From Flavobacteriales bacterium (GTDB lineage Bacteria; Bacteroidota; Bacteroidia; Flavobacteriales; Flavobacteriaceae), in assembly GCA_017303755.1 (NCBI GenBank), contig JAFLBS010000002.1, forward strand, positions 248,001-312,000: 64,000 nucleotides of DNA, read 5' to 3'. The notes under the pieces were generated by a model. That model was not told the DNA's origin, made no database searches, and was given only the letters and a program-made list of their open reading frames with translations. Below are positions 14,856 to 22,944 of this stretch, piece by piece (positions within the stretch are counted from its first letter, which is position 1; each line of letters opens with the position of its first letter). The translations under genes and the position numbers were made by a program.

Positions 14856-15181
14856 TGGAAGCAAATCAAACCTCTATAGAAGAAAAAGAACTTCTGGAAT
14901 TAGCTAAAAAACGAGTAAAACAACTCAAAGATTTTTACATTCATTTGTTCATTTACGCGATTGGAATTACGGTATATATTTTGAAAACATACTATAGTTT
15001 TCCGTTCAACTTTTTTCCAATTCAACACATCAACGGATTTGTAATGGCTGTTTGGACGTTCTTTCTTGTAGTTCAAGCTTTTCAACTGTTTGTAAGTGAA
15101 ATTGTATTCGGAAAGAAATGGGAAGACAAGAAAATTAAAAAAATTCTATCAAAAAAATCAGAAAATCAAACTTGGGAATAA
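14855..15181 (+). CDS. 2TM domain protein (first free copy)
   Basis: This 108-residue protein is one 2TM domain: an amphipathic start with LAKKRVKQLKDFYIHL (about 16-31), two membrane helices (about 30-46 and 61-84), and the C-terminal FGKKWEDKKIKKIL. Its ATG overlaps the kinase stop (TAATG), so it is translationally coupled to the kinase. Its role is unknown; position implies a part in the same signalling system. Confidence 0.9.
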   Translation: MEANQTSIEEKELLELAKKRVKQLKDFYIHLFIYAIGITVYILKTYYSFPFNFFPIQHINGFVMAVWTFFLVVQAFQLFVSEIVFGKKWEDKKIKKILSKKSENQTWE

Positions 15182-15187
15182 TTTAAA

Positions 15188-15502
15188 ATGAAAATTATGG
15201 AAACAAATTATAACGAAGAAGAACGCTACTATCAAGCGAAAAAAAGAGTAGAAGAAATCAAAGGATTTTACGGCAATTTAACCGCTTATGTTTTGGTAAA
15301 TATATTTTTGATTATATTAAACTTAGTGACTTCACCAAAGTATTTATGGTTCTTTTGGCCATTGTTAGGTTGGGGAATCGGAGTGGTATTTCACGGATTG
15401 AGCGCATTTAAAGTGTCGCCTTTTTTTGGAAAAGAATGGGAAGAACGTAAAATGAAACAATTCTTAGAAGAAGAAAAAAGAAACATCGAAAAATGGCAAT
15501 AA
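15188..15502 (+). CDS. 2TM domain protein (second free copy)
   Basis: The 104-residue protein has the same plan: YYQAKKRVEEIKGFYGNLTA, two helices, and KEWEERKMKQFLEEE. It is closer to the domain fused to the kinase (KKRVEELKGFYGNL) than to the other free copies, which suggests these two are the most recent duplicates. An ATG at 15197 is an alternative start and aligns with Met348 of the kinase. Confidence 0.9.
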   Translation: MKIMETNYNEEERYYQAKKRVEEIKGFYGNLTAYVLVNIFLIILNLVTSPKYLWFFWPLLGWGIGVVFHGLSAFKVSPFFGKEWEERKMKQFLEEEKRNIEKWQ

Positions 15503-15532
15503 TTTACAACAACAGAACTAAAACAAAATAAA

Positions 15533-15856
15533 ATGGAAGTCATCAACAATCAAGACAGCAATCGCGAAGCCTATGAAATGGCGCGAAAAAAAGTAAAAAA
15601 ACTCAAAAATTTTTATACTCACTTAATTGTGTATATTTTGGTCAATGCTTACATTTTAATCAAGCATTACTCTAATCTGATAGAAGGTGAACCATTTTTC
15701 AGTTTCGAAACATTCTCTACGGCATTTTTCTGGGGAATTGGTTTAGTGGCTCATGCATTCTCCGTTTTTGTTCCGTATTTTGTACTCGGAAAAGATTGGG
15801 AAGAAAAAAAGATCAACGAATACATGAAGAATGAGCAAAATAAAAAGTGGGAATGA
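15533..15856 (+). CDS. 2TM domain protein (third free copy)
   Basis: The 107-residue protein carries ARKKVKKLKNFYTHLIVY, two membrane helices and GKDWEEKKINEYMKN. With the first free copy (KKRVKQLKDFYIHL) it forms a second subtype with FYxHL in place of FYGNL. It is last before the array and the response regulator gene. Confidence 0.9.
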   Translation: MEVINNQDSNREAYEMARKKVKKLKNFYTHLIVYILVNAYILIKHYSNLIEGEPFFSFETFSTAFFWGIGLVAHAFSVFVPYFVLGKDWEEKKINEYMKNEQNKKWE

Positions 15857-15902
15857 TTGGTTTTTAGTCGCAGTCGCAGTTTCAGAATCTAAGCGATTAT
15901 TA

Positions 15903-15979
15903 GTCTTATAGTCATACAGTCATAAATCATACAGTCATAAATCTTACAGTCTAACCATCCAACAATCTAAGAAGTCTAA
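15903..15979 (-). repeat. TTAGAC-type array upstream of the response regulator
   Basis: On the plus strand GTCTTA, GTCATA, ATCATA, ATCTTA, GTCTAA and ATCTAA words begin at 15903, 15911, 15919, 15926, 15934, 15941, 15949, 15965 and 15974, mostly 7-9 bases apart. The final GTCTAAC is 3 bases from the ATG at 15983. On the minus strand this is the TTAGACTTC word of the arrays at 4155 and 6471. Confidence 0.75.
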
Positions 15980-15982
15980 CAA

Positions 15983-16738
15983 ATGAACATCATCATCATC
16001 GAAGACGAAAAACCAGCAGCGCGTTTGCTTCAGCGTAAAGTTGAAAAACTCGGATTGCAAGTCAACCAAATGCTACATTCAGTAGAAGAATCCATTCATT
16101 GGTTTCAAAATAATTCACATCCTGATTTGATTTTTCTCGACATTCAATTGTCGGATGGATTATCATTTGAAATTTTTGAAACGATAGACATCAAAAGTGC
16201 CGTGATTTTCACTACAGCGTACGATGAATATGCCTTGCGCGCTTTTAAACTCAACAGCATTGATTATCTTTTAAAACCCATTGATGAAGACGATCTATCA
16301 ATTGCAGTTGCAAAATTCAAAAATCAATTTCAAAAAAGTGGTGTTGCTGCTTTGGATTTTGAAGCGATAAAAAAAATGCTCATCAATCCGATTGATCGTG
16401 TTTATAAAAAACGATTCACCATCAAAATGGGTCAGCAATTAAAGATGATTCCCATTGAAGAGGTAGAATGTTTTTACAGCGAAAACAAAGGAACGTATTT
16501 ACATACTTTTGACAATCGTGATTATCTTTTGGATGGAACGTTAGAGCAATTGGAAGCCGAACTCGACCCAAACGATTTCTATCGTATTTCCCGAAAATTC
16601 ATCATTCCGATGAAAGGAATTAAAGAAATTCAGATGTACAGTAATTCGCGATTGAAAGTCATTTTGCCTACTTACAAAGACGATGAGGTCATCGTTGCTC
16701 GCGAAAAAGTAACCGATTTTAAGAATTGGTTAGGATAA
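15983..16738 (+). CDS. LytTR-family response regulator
   Basis: This 251-residue regulator has a receiver domain (IIIEDEK at the start, phospho-acceptor Asp53 in FLDIQL, TTAYDEYALRAF near 77-88, and Lys98 in LLKPI). A LytTR DNA-binding domain covers about 145-250 (IPIEEVECFYSENKGTYLH, FYRISRKFIIP). It is almost surely the partner of the LytS-like kinase at 13518, separated from it by three 2TM genes. Targets are not evident. Confidence 0.94.
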   Translation: MNIIIIEDEKPAARLLQRKVEKLGLQVNQMLHSVEESIHWFQNNSHPDLIFLDIQLSDGLSFEIFETIDIKSAVIFTTAYDEYALRAFKLNSIDYLLKPIDEDDLSIAVAKFKNQFQKSGVAALDFEAIKKMLINPIDRVYKKRFTIKMGQQLKMIPIEEVECFYSENKGTYLHTFDNRDYLLDGTLEQLEAELDPNDFYRISRKFIIPMKGIKEIQMYSNSRLKVILPTYKDDEVIVAREKVTDFKNWLG

Positions 16739-16756
16739 CTCCAAATGCTAAATTTG
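16726..16756 (+). promoter_or_regulatory. promoter of the exported thioredoxin gene
   Basis: TTG (16726-16728), a 20-base spacer and TAAATTTG (16749-16756) fit the Bacteroidetes promoter. The leader to the ATG at 16843 is about 80 bases. The TTG lies in the last codons of the response regulator gene. Confidence 0.55.
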
Positions 16757-16842
16757 ATTTAATTTTATGTTAACTAGCGACTTACTTCTTCGTTTAGTTA
16801 GTAACTTCGTACATCAGTTGTTTTCAAATTGATGTGTTAGGT

Positions 16843-17334
16843 ATGCGTTTTCTAATTTCACTGTTTTTTCTTTCTTCTTTGGTATTTTGTCCAACCGTTA
16901 AAAGTCAGGACTTACTATCATTTGAAAAGTTCGAAGAATTAGAAAAAGCGTTAGTAAAGGAAAATGATACCTTGTACGTAATCAATTTCTGGGCAACTTG
17001 GTGTGCGCCGTGTGTAAAAGAACTGCCTTATTTTGAATCGTACAACAACGAAGTCAAAGACCAGAAAATCAAGGTGATTTTAGTCAGTCTCGATTTTAAA
17101 AAGCAAATTGACAGTCATTTGAAACCTTTTTTGAAAAAGAAAGAATTCAACTCGCAAGTGGTTTTGTTGAACGATAAAGATTATAATTCTTGGCTCACTA
17201 AAGTGGATGATGAATGGTCGGGTGCGATTCCGGCAACTTGGCTCATCAAAGGCAATCGCCAGTTATTTGCCGAACGCGATTTTGAAAATGTTGCTGAACT
17301 GAAAGAATTTGTGAATTCATTTACTAACCAATAA
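16843..17334 (+). CDS. TlpA-like exported thioredoxin
   Basis: From the ATG at 16843 the protein is 163 residues with a signal peptide (MRFLISLFFLSSLVFCPTVKSQ); a GTG at 16834 is an alternative. The redox pair Cys54 and Cys57 is in WATWCAPC, the motif of TlpA/ResA-type thioredoxins. GAIPATWL holds the cis-proline. It likely reduces disulfides in the periplasm. The next gene, 11 bases on, encodes another exported thioredoxin-fold protein. Confidence 0.9.
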   Translation: MRFLISLFFLSSLVFCPTVKSQDLLSFEKFEELEKALVKENDTLYVINFWATWCAPCVKELPYFESYNNEVKDQKIKVILVSLDFKKQIDSHLKPFLKKKEFNSQVVLLNDKDYNSWLTKVDDEWSGAIPATWLIKGNRQLFAERDFENVAELKEFVNSFTNQ

Positions 17335-17345
17335 AAAAATATACT

Positions 17346-17945
17346 ATGAAAATGATTGTTCTAATTGTGTTGTTTTTCACCACATTGTTTACTACCAATC
17401 CGCCAGTAGCAAGTGGTTACAAACCTGGCGATAAAGCGACGGATTTTAAATTGAAATCAGTTGACGGAAAAATGTACAGCATGGCGGATTACAAAGATGC
17501 CAAAGGATTTATAGTGGTTTTTACGTGTAATCACTGTCCGTTTGCCGTAAAATACGAAGATCGAATTATTTATTTGGCTAAGAAATACGAATCAAAAGGG
17601 TATATTTTATTAGCAATCAATCCAAATGATCCTGAAGCTCAACCATTAGACAGTTATGATTTGATGAAAGTGAGAGCCAAAGAAAAAGGATTTACGTTTC
17701 CGTATTTGTTTGACGAAGGACAAAAAATCTATCCACAATACGGCGCTACAAAAACGCCTCATGTATTTTTGTTGGATAAAAATCTAGTGGTAAAATACAT
17801 CGGAGCCATTGATGACAATGTGGAAGATGCTTCGGCTGTGAAAGTAAAATATTTAGAAAATGCGATTGCAGCTTTAGATAAAAATCAAACGCCATCGCCT
17901 GAAACGACCAAAGCAATAGGTTGTTCTATCAAAACGAAAAAATAA
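17346..17945 (+). CDS. exported thioredoxin-family protein with CNHC
   Basis: A hydrophobic N-terminus (MKMIVLIVLFFTTLFTT) leads to a redoxin/AhpC-TSA-like fold: PGDKATDFKL (about 27-36), FTCNHCPFAVKYEDR with the pair Cys61/Cys64, and TKTPHVFLLD with the cis-proline. CNHCPF is typical of a thioredoxin subgroup common in Bacteroidetes. It probably acts outside the cytoplasm with the preceding TlpA-like protein. A strong terminator follows. Confidence 0.9.
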   Translation: MKMIVLIVLFFTTLFTTNPPVASGYKPGDKATDFKLKSVDGKMYSMADYKDAKGFIVVFTCNHCPFAVKYEDRIIYLAKKYESKGYILLAINPNDPEAQPLDSYDLMKVRAKEKGFTFPYLFDEGQKIYPQYGATKTPHVFLLDKNLVVKYIGAIDDNVEDASAVKVKYLENAIAALDKNQTPSPETTKAIGCSIKTKK

Positions 17946-17970
17946 ATTAATTGTAATGGGTTAATGGAAG

Positions 17971-18003
17971 AAGAGTGGAAGCTTAGGTTTTCACTCTTTT
18001 TTT
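17971..18003 (+). terminator. rho-independent terminator
   Basis: AAGAGTGGAA (17971-17980) pairs with TTTCACTCTT (17989-17998), followed by a T run to 18003. It ends the exported thioredoxin pair and meets the convergent phosphatidyltransferase gene. Confidence 0.8.
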
Positions 18004-18776
18004 TACGATTTAATCCAAATTTTTCGAATAGCAATCATGATTAGAATCAGTATTGAATAAGCAATAAAAAATAGAGCAATGTATTCAATCCATCCAAAAG
18101 TGAGCATTATGGCAATTATCAAGAGTTGAAATCCTAATCCGTACAACGAAAGTAAGGTCATAAACCAATTGGGAAAAGTTTTGACTTTATAAGCATCTGG
18201 ATCTAAAAAGTGAATGATTTTATCAAACAGGCCATAAACGATGGTATAAATTCCGAATAAGATAGTGACTGATTTCTGAGTTTCGCCTGGCAAGGCTTTA
18301 GGTGTTTTGTACTCAAATATTTTACTGGTTGCATCGCCACCCACCGATTTAGTTCTCAAAATTACATAGTAATAATTGTATAATGTTCCTTGCAATTGAA
18401 TTCCAATAAAAGCTAAAATTACAACCCAAAATGAAGTATTGGAAACATAACAAATCGCCATCAAAAAAAGAAAGTTCAAAATGATGTCAAAAACACTATC
18501 CAAATACCTTCCAAAATACGATGGTGTGTTTTTAAGTCGAGCTAATTCACCATCGGCAGCATCAATTCCCGATTTTAAAATGATGAAAAATCCAGCCAGT
18601 AAAAAGTAATTATTTGTAATACAAACAATGGCAATTAAGCCCGAAATTCCAAATAGGATTGTAACGTGAACAGGAGTAAATCGTGTGTTTTTTAATTGAT
18701 TAGCTAAGAATTTCCCGAAAGGTCTTCCGTAATCGGATAAGTCAAGAAATTGATCTTGAGCTGTAAGTTTTGACAT
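18003..18776 (-). CDS. CDP-alcohol phosphatidyltransferase
   Basis: This 257-residue membrane enzyme has the complete family signature: Asp72, then Asp75-Gly-x2-Ala-Arg-x8-Gly89-x3-Asp93-x3-Asp97 (DGELARLKNTPSYFGRYLDS). About six membrane helices are visible. It transfers a phosphatidyl group from CDP-diacylglycerol to an alcohol, or a related reaction; the acceptor cannot be named from sequence. It lies 41 bases downstream of ctaA on the same strand. Confidence 0.92.
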   Translation of the reverse strand: MSKLTAQDQFLDLSDYGRPFGKFLANQLKNTRFTPVHVTILFGISGLIAIVCITNNYFLLAGFFIILKSGIDAADGELARLKNTPSYFGRYLDSVFDIILNFLFLMAICYVSNTSFWVVILAFIGIQLQGTLYNYYYVILRTKSVGGDATSKIFEYKTPKALPGETQKSVTILFGIYTIVYGLFDKIIHFLDPDAYKVKTFPNWFMTLLSLYGLGFQLLIIAIMLTFGWIEYIALFFIAYSILILIMIAIRKIWIKS

Positions 18777-18817
18777 GTAAAGTTTCTAAAAAGAACTGCG
18801 ACAATATAGTCTGTAAT

Positions 18818-19837
18818 TTATTTGGTTAAGCGGTGTAACGTATACGTCATCGCACTCAACAAAAAGAAAGCCGTAATTTGATGAATTAATCCTAATGCTA
18901 ATGGAACTGAATAGAGTAAAGTGAAAACACCAAGTAAAAACTGCACGAATACTAATGCAACAAGAACATTCAAACCTCTTCTTTGTTGTAAGGTAAGTAC
19001 AAATTTTTTACTTCTGAAATACAAATACAAAATCAATCCAACCACCACATACGCCATAGTTCGATGCACAAATTGAACACCGCTTTTTCCTTCGGTTAAT
19101 CGCAATAACCACGAATCTTTTTCAAGTGTGATACTTTCGTGAAAGAATTGTCCGTCGCTCATCATTGGCCAATGATTGTGAAGTAATCCTGCATTCAATC
19201 CAGCTACAAATCCACCATAAATAATTTGCATGATTAAGACAACAATCGTAATTCGAGCCCATTTTCTTAACGGAAGAATTGCTTCTCTTTTATCAGGATA
19301 AATTAAATCCAATGCCACCCAAAGTGTATAAGCAAATGTAATGAAGGCAAATGTTAAGTGTAAAGCCAATCGAAAATGACTCACATCGGGATTATCTATC
19401 AATCCGCTTTTTACCATAAACCAACCCAAAAATCCTTGAAATGCTCCCATTCCTAATAGAATAATGCATTTGTTAATGGTAGCTTTATCAAGTTTTTTCT
19501 TAATCAAAAAATAGACAAATGGAATGATAAAAACCACACCAATAATCCGACCAATAAAACGGTGAAACCATTCCCAGAAGTAAATGAACTTATAATCATC
19601 CAAACCAAAATCGTTGTGAATATTGATTTTTTGATATTCGGGAAACTTCTTGTACTCGTCAAAAGCGGCTTGCCATTTTTCTTCACTCATTGGCGGAAAC
19701 GTATCGGTAACCAAATGCCAATCGGTCATTGATAATCCGGAGTTAGTCAAGCGCGTAATTCCGCCCACGGTAACCATTATAAAAAGTAAAATACAACCTG
19801 AAAGTAGCCAGTAGATGACTGATTTATTTGGATTCAT
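18818..19837 (-). CDS. ctaA: heme A synthase
   Basis: This 339-residue protein belongs to the COX15/CtaA family, which oxidises heme O to heme A for cytochrome oxidase. About eight membrane helices are present. The candidate heme-ligand histidines lie in EWFHRFIGR, FRLALHLTF, VHRTMAYV and LIHQITAFF. The GGITRLTNSGLSMTDW segment near residue 25-40 is diagnostic. An ACTGAG array (19855-19886) lies between the start and a TAAATTTG box, so it would be in the leader. I see no other cytochrome oxidase gene in the window. Confidence 0.95.
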   Translation of the reverse strand: MNPNKSVIYWLLSGCILLFIMVTVGGITRLTNSGLSMTDWHLVTDTFPPMSEEKWQAAFDEYKKFPEYQKINIHNDFGLDDYKFIYFWEWFHRFIGRIIGVVFIIPFVYFLIKKKLDKATINKCIILLGMGAFQGFLGWFMVKSGLIDNPDVSHFRLALHLTFAFITFAYTLWVALDLIYPDKREAILPLRKWARITIVVLIMQIIYGGFVAGLNAGLLHNHWPMMSDGQFFHESITLEKDSWLLRLTEGKSGVQFVHRTMAYVVVGLILYLYFRSKKFVLTLQQRRGLNVLVALVFVQFLLGVFTLLYSVPLALGLIHQITAFFLLSAMTYTLHRLTK

Positions 19838-19854
19838 TTTTTTAGTTCTTAGTG

Positions 19855-19886
19855 ACTGAGTAACTGAGTGCCTGAGTTGCTGAGTC
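19855..19886. repeat. ACTGAG octamer array upstream of ctaA
   Basis: ACTGAG, ACTGAG, CCTGAG and GCTGAG begin at 19855, 19863, 19871 and 19879, exactly 8 bases apart. The word recurs at the 3' end of cca (19966-19985) and of clpB (50636-50672). Confidence 0.85.
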
Positions 19887-19893
19887 AGATGTG

Positions 19894-19901
19894 CAAATTT
19901 A
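19894..19901 (-). promoter_or_regulatory. -7 box of ctaA
   Basis: TAAATTTG on the minus strand, 56 bases upstream of the ctaA ATG. The octamer array lies between box and gene. No TTG at the standard distance. Confidence 0.4.
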
Positions 19902-19974
19902 TATAGAAACTAGTTTTTTTTTATTCGAACAATTTATAATTATTTACTAATTAATTTTAGAAGAACTCAGTCAT

Positions 19975-21396
19975 TTACTCAGTAGCTTTTTTCAAACCCA
20001 TTTTGGCTGCTTTTGCCATAACAAAGTCGAATGCTGCTTGGTATTCATTCGGAATTTCACCTTCTAAAATGGCTTCTTTAACTGCTTCTTTTAAAATACC
20101 AATTTCACGTGATGGCTTTAAATTGAAGAGTTCCATGATTTCTTCACCTGATATTGGTGGCTGGAAAACACGTACTTTATCGCGTTCTTCTACTTCAATA
20201 ATTTTTCTGCGAACAATGTCAAAATTGTTGTGGTATTTTTTGAATTTCGCTGGATTTTTAGTGGTAATATCTGCTTCGCATAACGTCATTAAATTATCTA
20301 CATCTTCGCCAGCATCAAAAACCAATCTACGAACGGCCGAGTCGGTTACTATATCTTCCGACAAAACAATCGGACGTGAGCTCATCATGACCATTTTCTG
20401 AACAAATTTCAATTTATTGTTCAATGGCATGTGCATACGTTCGAAGATTTTTTTAACCATTTTTCCGCCCAAAAACTCGTGACCATGAAATGTCCAACCT
20501 TGTTTTTTGGAGAATTTTTTTGTGGGCGCTTTTCCAATATCGTGCAGTAATGCTGCCCAACGCAACCAAACATCATCGGTATTCGGACAAATATTATCTA
20601 CTACTTCTAAAGTGTGATAAAAATTGTTTTTGTGGGTATGACCTTCAATTTCTTCTACATTATTTAGCGCTGTAAGTTCAGGTAGAATAAGGTCTAAAAG
20701 TCCGGTTTTGTACAAATGCAAAAATCCAATTGATGGTTTTTCAGTCGATAAAATCTTATTCAATTCATCAACTATGCGTTCACCAGTTATAATTTTCAAA
20801 CGTTCGCTGTTTCTTTTGATGGCTTGAAGCGATTCGGTTTCAATATCAAAGTTGAGTTGAGAGGCAAAACGAATAGCGCGCATCATTCGCAACGGATCAT
20901 CCGAATAGGTAATATCAGGATTTAAAGGTGTTTTGATGATTTTATTCTGCAAATCCTCCAATCCATTAAAAGGATCAATTAATTCACCATAATTGTTTTC
21001 ATTCAACGAAAATGCCAACGCATTGATGGTAAAATCGCGTCGGTTTTGATCGTCTTCCAACGTTCCGTTTTCCACAATTGGATTGCGACTTTCTTTGTTG
21101 TACGATTCTTTACGAGCGCCAACAAACTCGATATCAATCTCTTTGTAGCGCAACATTGCTGTTCCGTAGGTTTTAAAAACTTGAACTTTGGGTTTATTGG
21201 GAAGCAATTCAGATACTTTTAAAGCCAGTTCAATTCCGCTTCCAATGGCAACAACATCTATATCTTTCTTAAAATCGCGTTGCAACAAATAATCGCGCAC
21301 AAATCCGCCAATAACATAACTGTCAACGCCAAGATCTTTACTCGCTTGCGCAATGATTTTAAATATTGGGTTTTGAAGTGCTTTTGTATAGTTCAT
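19975..21396 (-). CDS. CCA-adding tRNA nucleotidyltransferase with HD domain
   Basis: I start at the ATG at 21396 (473 residues, MNYTKALQNPIFK). The in-frame ATG at 21417 adds MKLETKL, which is encoded by a TGAAAC repeat and is likely spurious. The polymerase-beta-like core shows GGFVRDYLLQR, the metal-binding DIDVVAIG, RRDFTINALAF and DPLRMMRAIRFASQL. An HD motif HDIGKAPT is in the second half. It adds or repairs the 3' CCA of tRNAs. The last codons ACT GAG TAA are part of an ACTGAG repeat. Confidence 0.95.
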   Translation of the reverse strand: MNYTKALQNPIFKIIAQASKDLGVDSYVIGGFVRDYLLQRDFKKDIDVVAIGSGIELALKVSELLPNKPKVQVFKTYGTAMLRYKEIDIEFVGARKESYNKESRNPIVENGTLEDDQNRRDFTINALAFSLNENNYGELIDPFNGLEDLQNKIIKTPLNPDITYSDDPLRMMRAIRFASQLNFDIETESLQAIKRNSERLKIITGERIVDELNKILSTEKPSIGFLHLYKTGLLDLILPELTALNNVEEIEGHTHKNNFYHTLEVVDNICPNTDDVWLRWAALLHDIGKAPTKKFSKKQGWTFHGHEFLGGKMVKKIFERMHMPLNNKLKFVQKMVMMSSRPIVLSEDIVTDSAVRRLVFDAGEDVDNLMTLCEADITTKNPAKFKKYHNNFDIVRRKIIEVEERDKVRVFQPPISGEEIMELFNLKPSREIGILKEAVKEAILEGEIPNEYQAAFDFVMAKAAKMGLKKATE

Positions 21397-21403
21397 TAAT
21401 TTT

Positions 21404-21462
21404 GTTTCAAGTTTCAAGTTTCAAGTTTCAGGTTAATCAACTTGAAACCTGAAACTTGAAAC
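21404..21462. repeat. inverted TGAAAC heptamer array
   Basis: GTTTCA begins at 21404, 21411, 21418 and 21425, and TGAAAC at 21443, 21450 and 21457, all 7 bases apart. TTTGTTTCAAGTTTCA can pair exactly with TGAAACTTGAAACAAA. It fills the gap between the tsaC stop and the cca start, as its relative at 7113-7180 fills the gap before rlmH. Confidence 0.88.
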
Positions 21463-21467
21463 AAATC

Positions 21468-22037
21468 TTATTTTCTGATAATTTTTACCTGATTGTCCAA
21501 CGTTAGTTTGATGATCGTTGAGGGTTTGTCGCAGATTTTGTCGTGGTGCAAATTTACTACATAGTCAACACCATTCACAATTTCGGGACTAATTTCTTTG
21601 AATGATTTAGGCGTAAACATTCCCGATATATTGGCTGAGGTTGATACTAATGGTCTTTTCATTCGCTCCATCAATTTGAAACAAAATGGTTCTTTCACCA
21701 ATCGAACTCCAAGTGTTTTGTCTTCAGCGATGATGTTCTGAGCTACATTTCGTGGATTGTCTAAAATGAGTGTAGTTGGTTTTTCGGATAAATCGAGAAT
21801 TTGCCATGCGGTTTCCGGAACTTCCTTAAACACATTGTACATCATTCGATCTCCATTCATCAAAACAATCATGCTTTTGGAATCGTCGCGTTGTTTCAAC
21901 TTGAATATTTTAGCAATAGCTTCTTCATTGGTAGCATCACATCCAATTCCCCAAACCGTATCAGTAGGATAGAGTATGATTCCGCCGTTTTTGATTACCT
22001 CAAAGGCATTGTGAACTTCGGTATTAATGTCGCTCAT
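21468..22037 (-). CDS. tsaC: L-threonylcarbamoyladenylate synthase
   Basis: This 189-residue YrdC/Sua5-family enzyme makes threonylcarbamoyl-AMP for the t6A modification of tRNAs reading ANN codons. KNGGIILYPTDTVWGIGCDA (about 16-35), KLKQRDDSKSMIVLM (about 47-61) and RPLVSTSANISG are the family motifs. It is the short form without the Sua5 C-terminal domain. It starts 1 base after the methyltransferase stop on the same strand. Confidence 0.95.
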   Translation of the reverse strand: MSDINTEVHNAFEVIKNGGIILYPTDTVWGIGCDATNEEAIAKIFKLKQRDDSKSMIVLMNGDRMMYNVFKEVPETAWQILDLSEKPTTLILDNPRNVAQNIIAEDKTLGVRLVKEPFCFKLMERMKRPLVSTSANISGMFTPKSFKEISPEIVNGVDYVVNLHHDKICDKPSTIIKLTLDNQVKIIRK

Positions 22038-22038
22038 C

Positions 22039-22845
22039 TTATGAATTCAATTTGTTTTTTATGTAATTGTAATCGGCTTCCAAAAGTGATTTTCTCTTAA
22101 TTGTGTATTTTTTCTTTATAATATATTTAAAGAACGATTTTAAGAATTTCGGTTTCTCAATTCCGAATTTAATTTGATCGCCACTTAAGTTTTTAGAAGT
22201 GAAAATGTGTAGATTTCCGTTTTTGCAATAGTAATTTTTATTGAAATGTTTCGCTATCAATTGCATGGCTTCTTCCGAATAAAAAGCGATGTGCTGCCCA
22301 GTTTCTTCAGTAATGTACCACCAATTTTCAATTTCTTTATTGGTTTTTGGCGTGATTTCTGTCGAAAAAATAGCGTTGTCCGAGTATTCAAAAATAGTCG
22401 CAATATCATTCATCGGATCGTTGAAATGTTCCAGTACTTCAAATCCAGTGACTAAGTCAAACTTTTTAATATCGGTATCAGTTACATCAAAATAATTAGC
22501 AAAAATATTATCGCAGTAATCGTCTTGACGGTAAAAATTGAACCCTTCATCTCGCATCAATCGAACAAAAGCACCGTAACCTCCAGCGTAATCCAGCATG
22601 GTTTTGGCTTCAGGAAAGCAAATGTTGATGATGGGTTTCACTTCTTTTGCCAAATGATTGTTTCGGTAAATCAAACCAATGTCTAATGAAGTAATGGCCG
22701 ACTCGTATGCTTCTTTTAACCACGTTACTTCGTCGGTTTGAACAAACGAGCATTGCGTACATTTATAGTAATTAGTAGGGTGTTTTTGGAGAATGATTTT
22801 TTCGAAAATTTTTTCGGATGGGCTTTTACATATTTTACAATTCAT
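22039..22845 (-). CDS. class I SAM-dependent methyltransferase with N-terminal zinc site
   Basis: The 268-residue protein opens with paired cysteines (CKIC at 3-6 and CTQC at about 29-32), a likely zinc-binding knuckle seen in a subgroup of sugar or small-molecule methyltransferases. The SAM site follows as MLDYAGGYGAFVRLM (about 84-98), then VTGFEVLEHFNDP near 131-143. Substrate unknown; the position next to the glycan cluster makes a sugar target possible. It is divergent from the first glycosyltransferase gene. Confidence 0.88.
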   Translation of the reverse strand: MNCKICKSPSEKIFEKIILQKHPTNYYKCTQCSFVQTDEVTWLKEAYESAITSLDIGLIYRNNHLAKEVKPIINICFPEAKTMLDYAGGYGAFVRLMRDEGFNFYRQDDYCDNIFANYFDVTDTDIKKFDLVTGFEVLEHFNDPMNDIATIFEYSDNAIFSTEITPKTNKEIENWWYITEETGQHIAFYSEEAMQLIAKHFNKNYYCKNGNLHIFTSKNLSGDQIKFGIEKPKFLKSFFKYIIKKKYTIKRKSLLEADYNYIKNKLNS

Positions 22846-22882
22846 CCTTTAGTTTTATTAAATGAAATCTAAATTTATATTA

Positions 22883-22890
22883 TATCTTTG
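22883..22890 (+). promoter_or_regulatory. -7 box of the glycan cluster
   Basis: TATCTTTG, 54 bases before the ATG at 22945. No TTG at the expected position upstream. Confidence 0.45.
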
Positions 22891-22944
22891 CTCAAATTTG
22901 GTCGCTTTAAGCCTTGACAAAATTAGTGAAAAAATATTACTTGT

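Noticed and set aside
20003-20401. Plus-strand open frame opposite cca
   Set aside because: Shadow of the coding strand, with composition typical of antisense frames and no domain.
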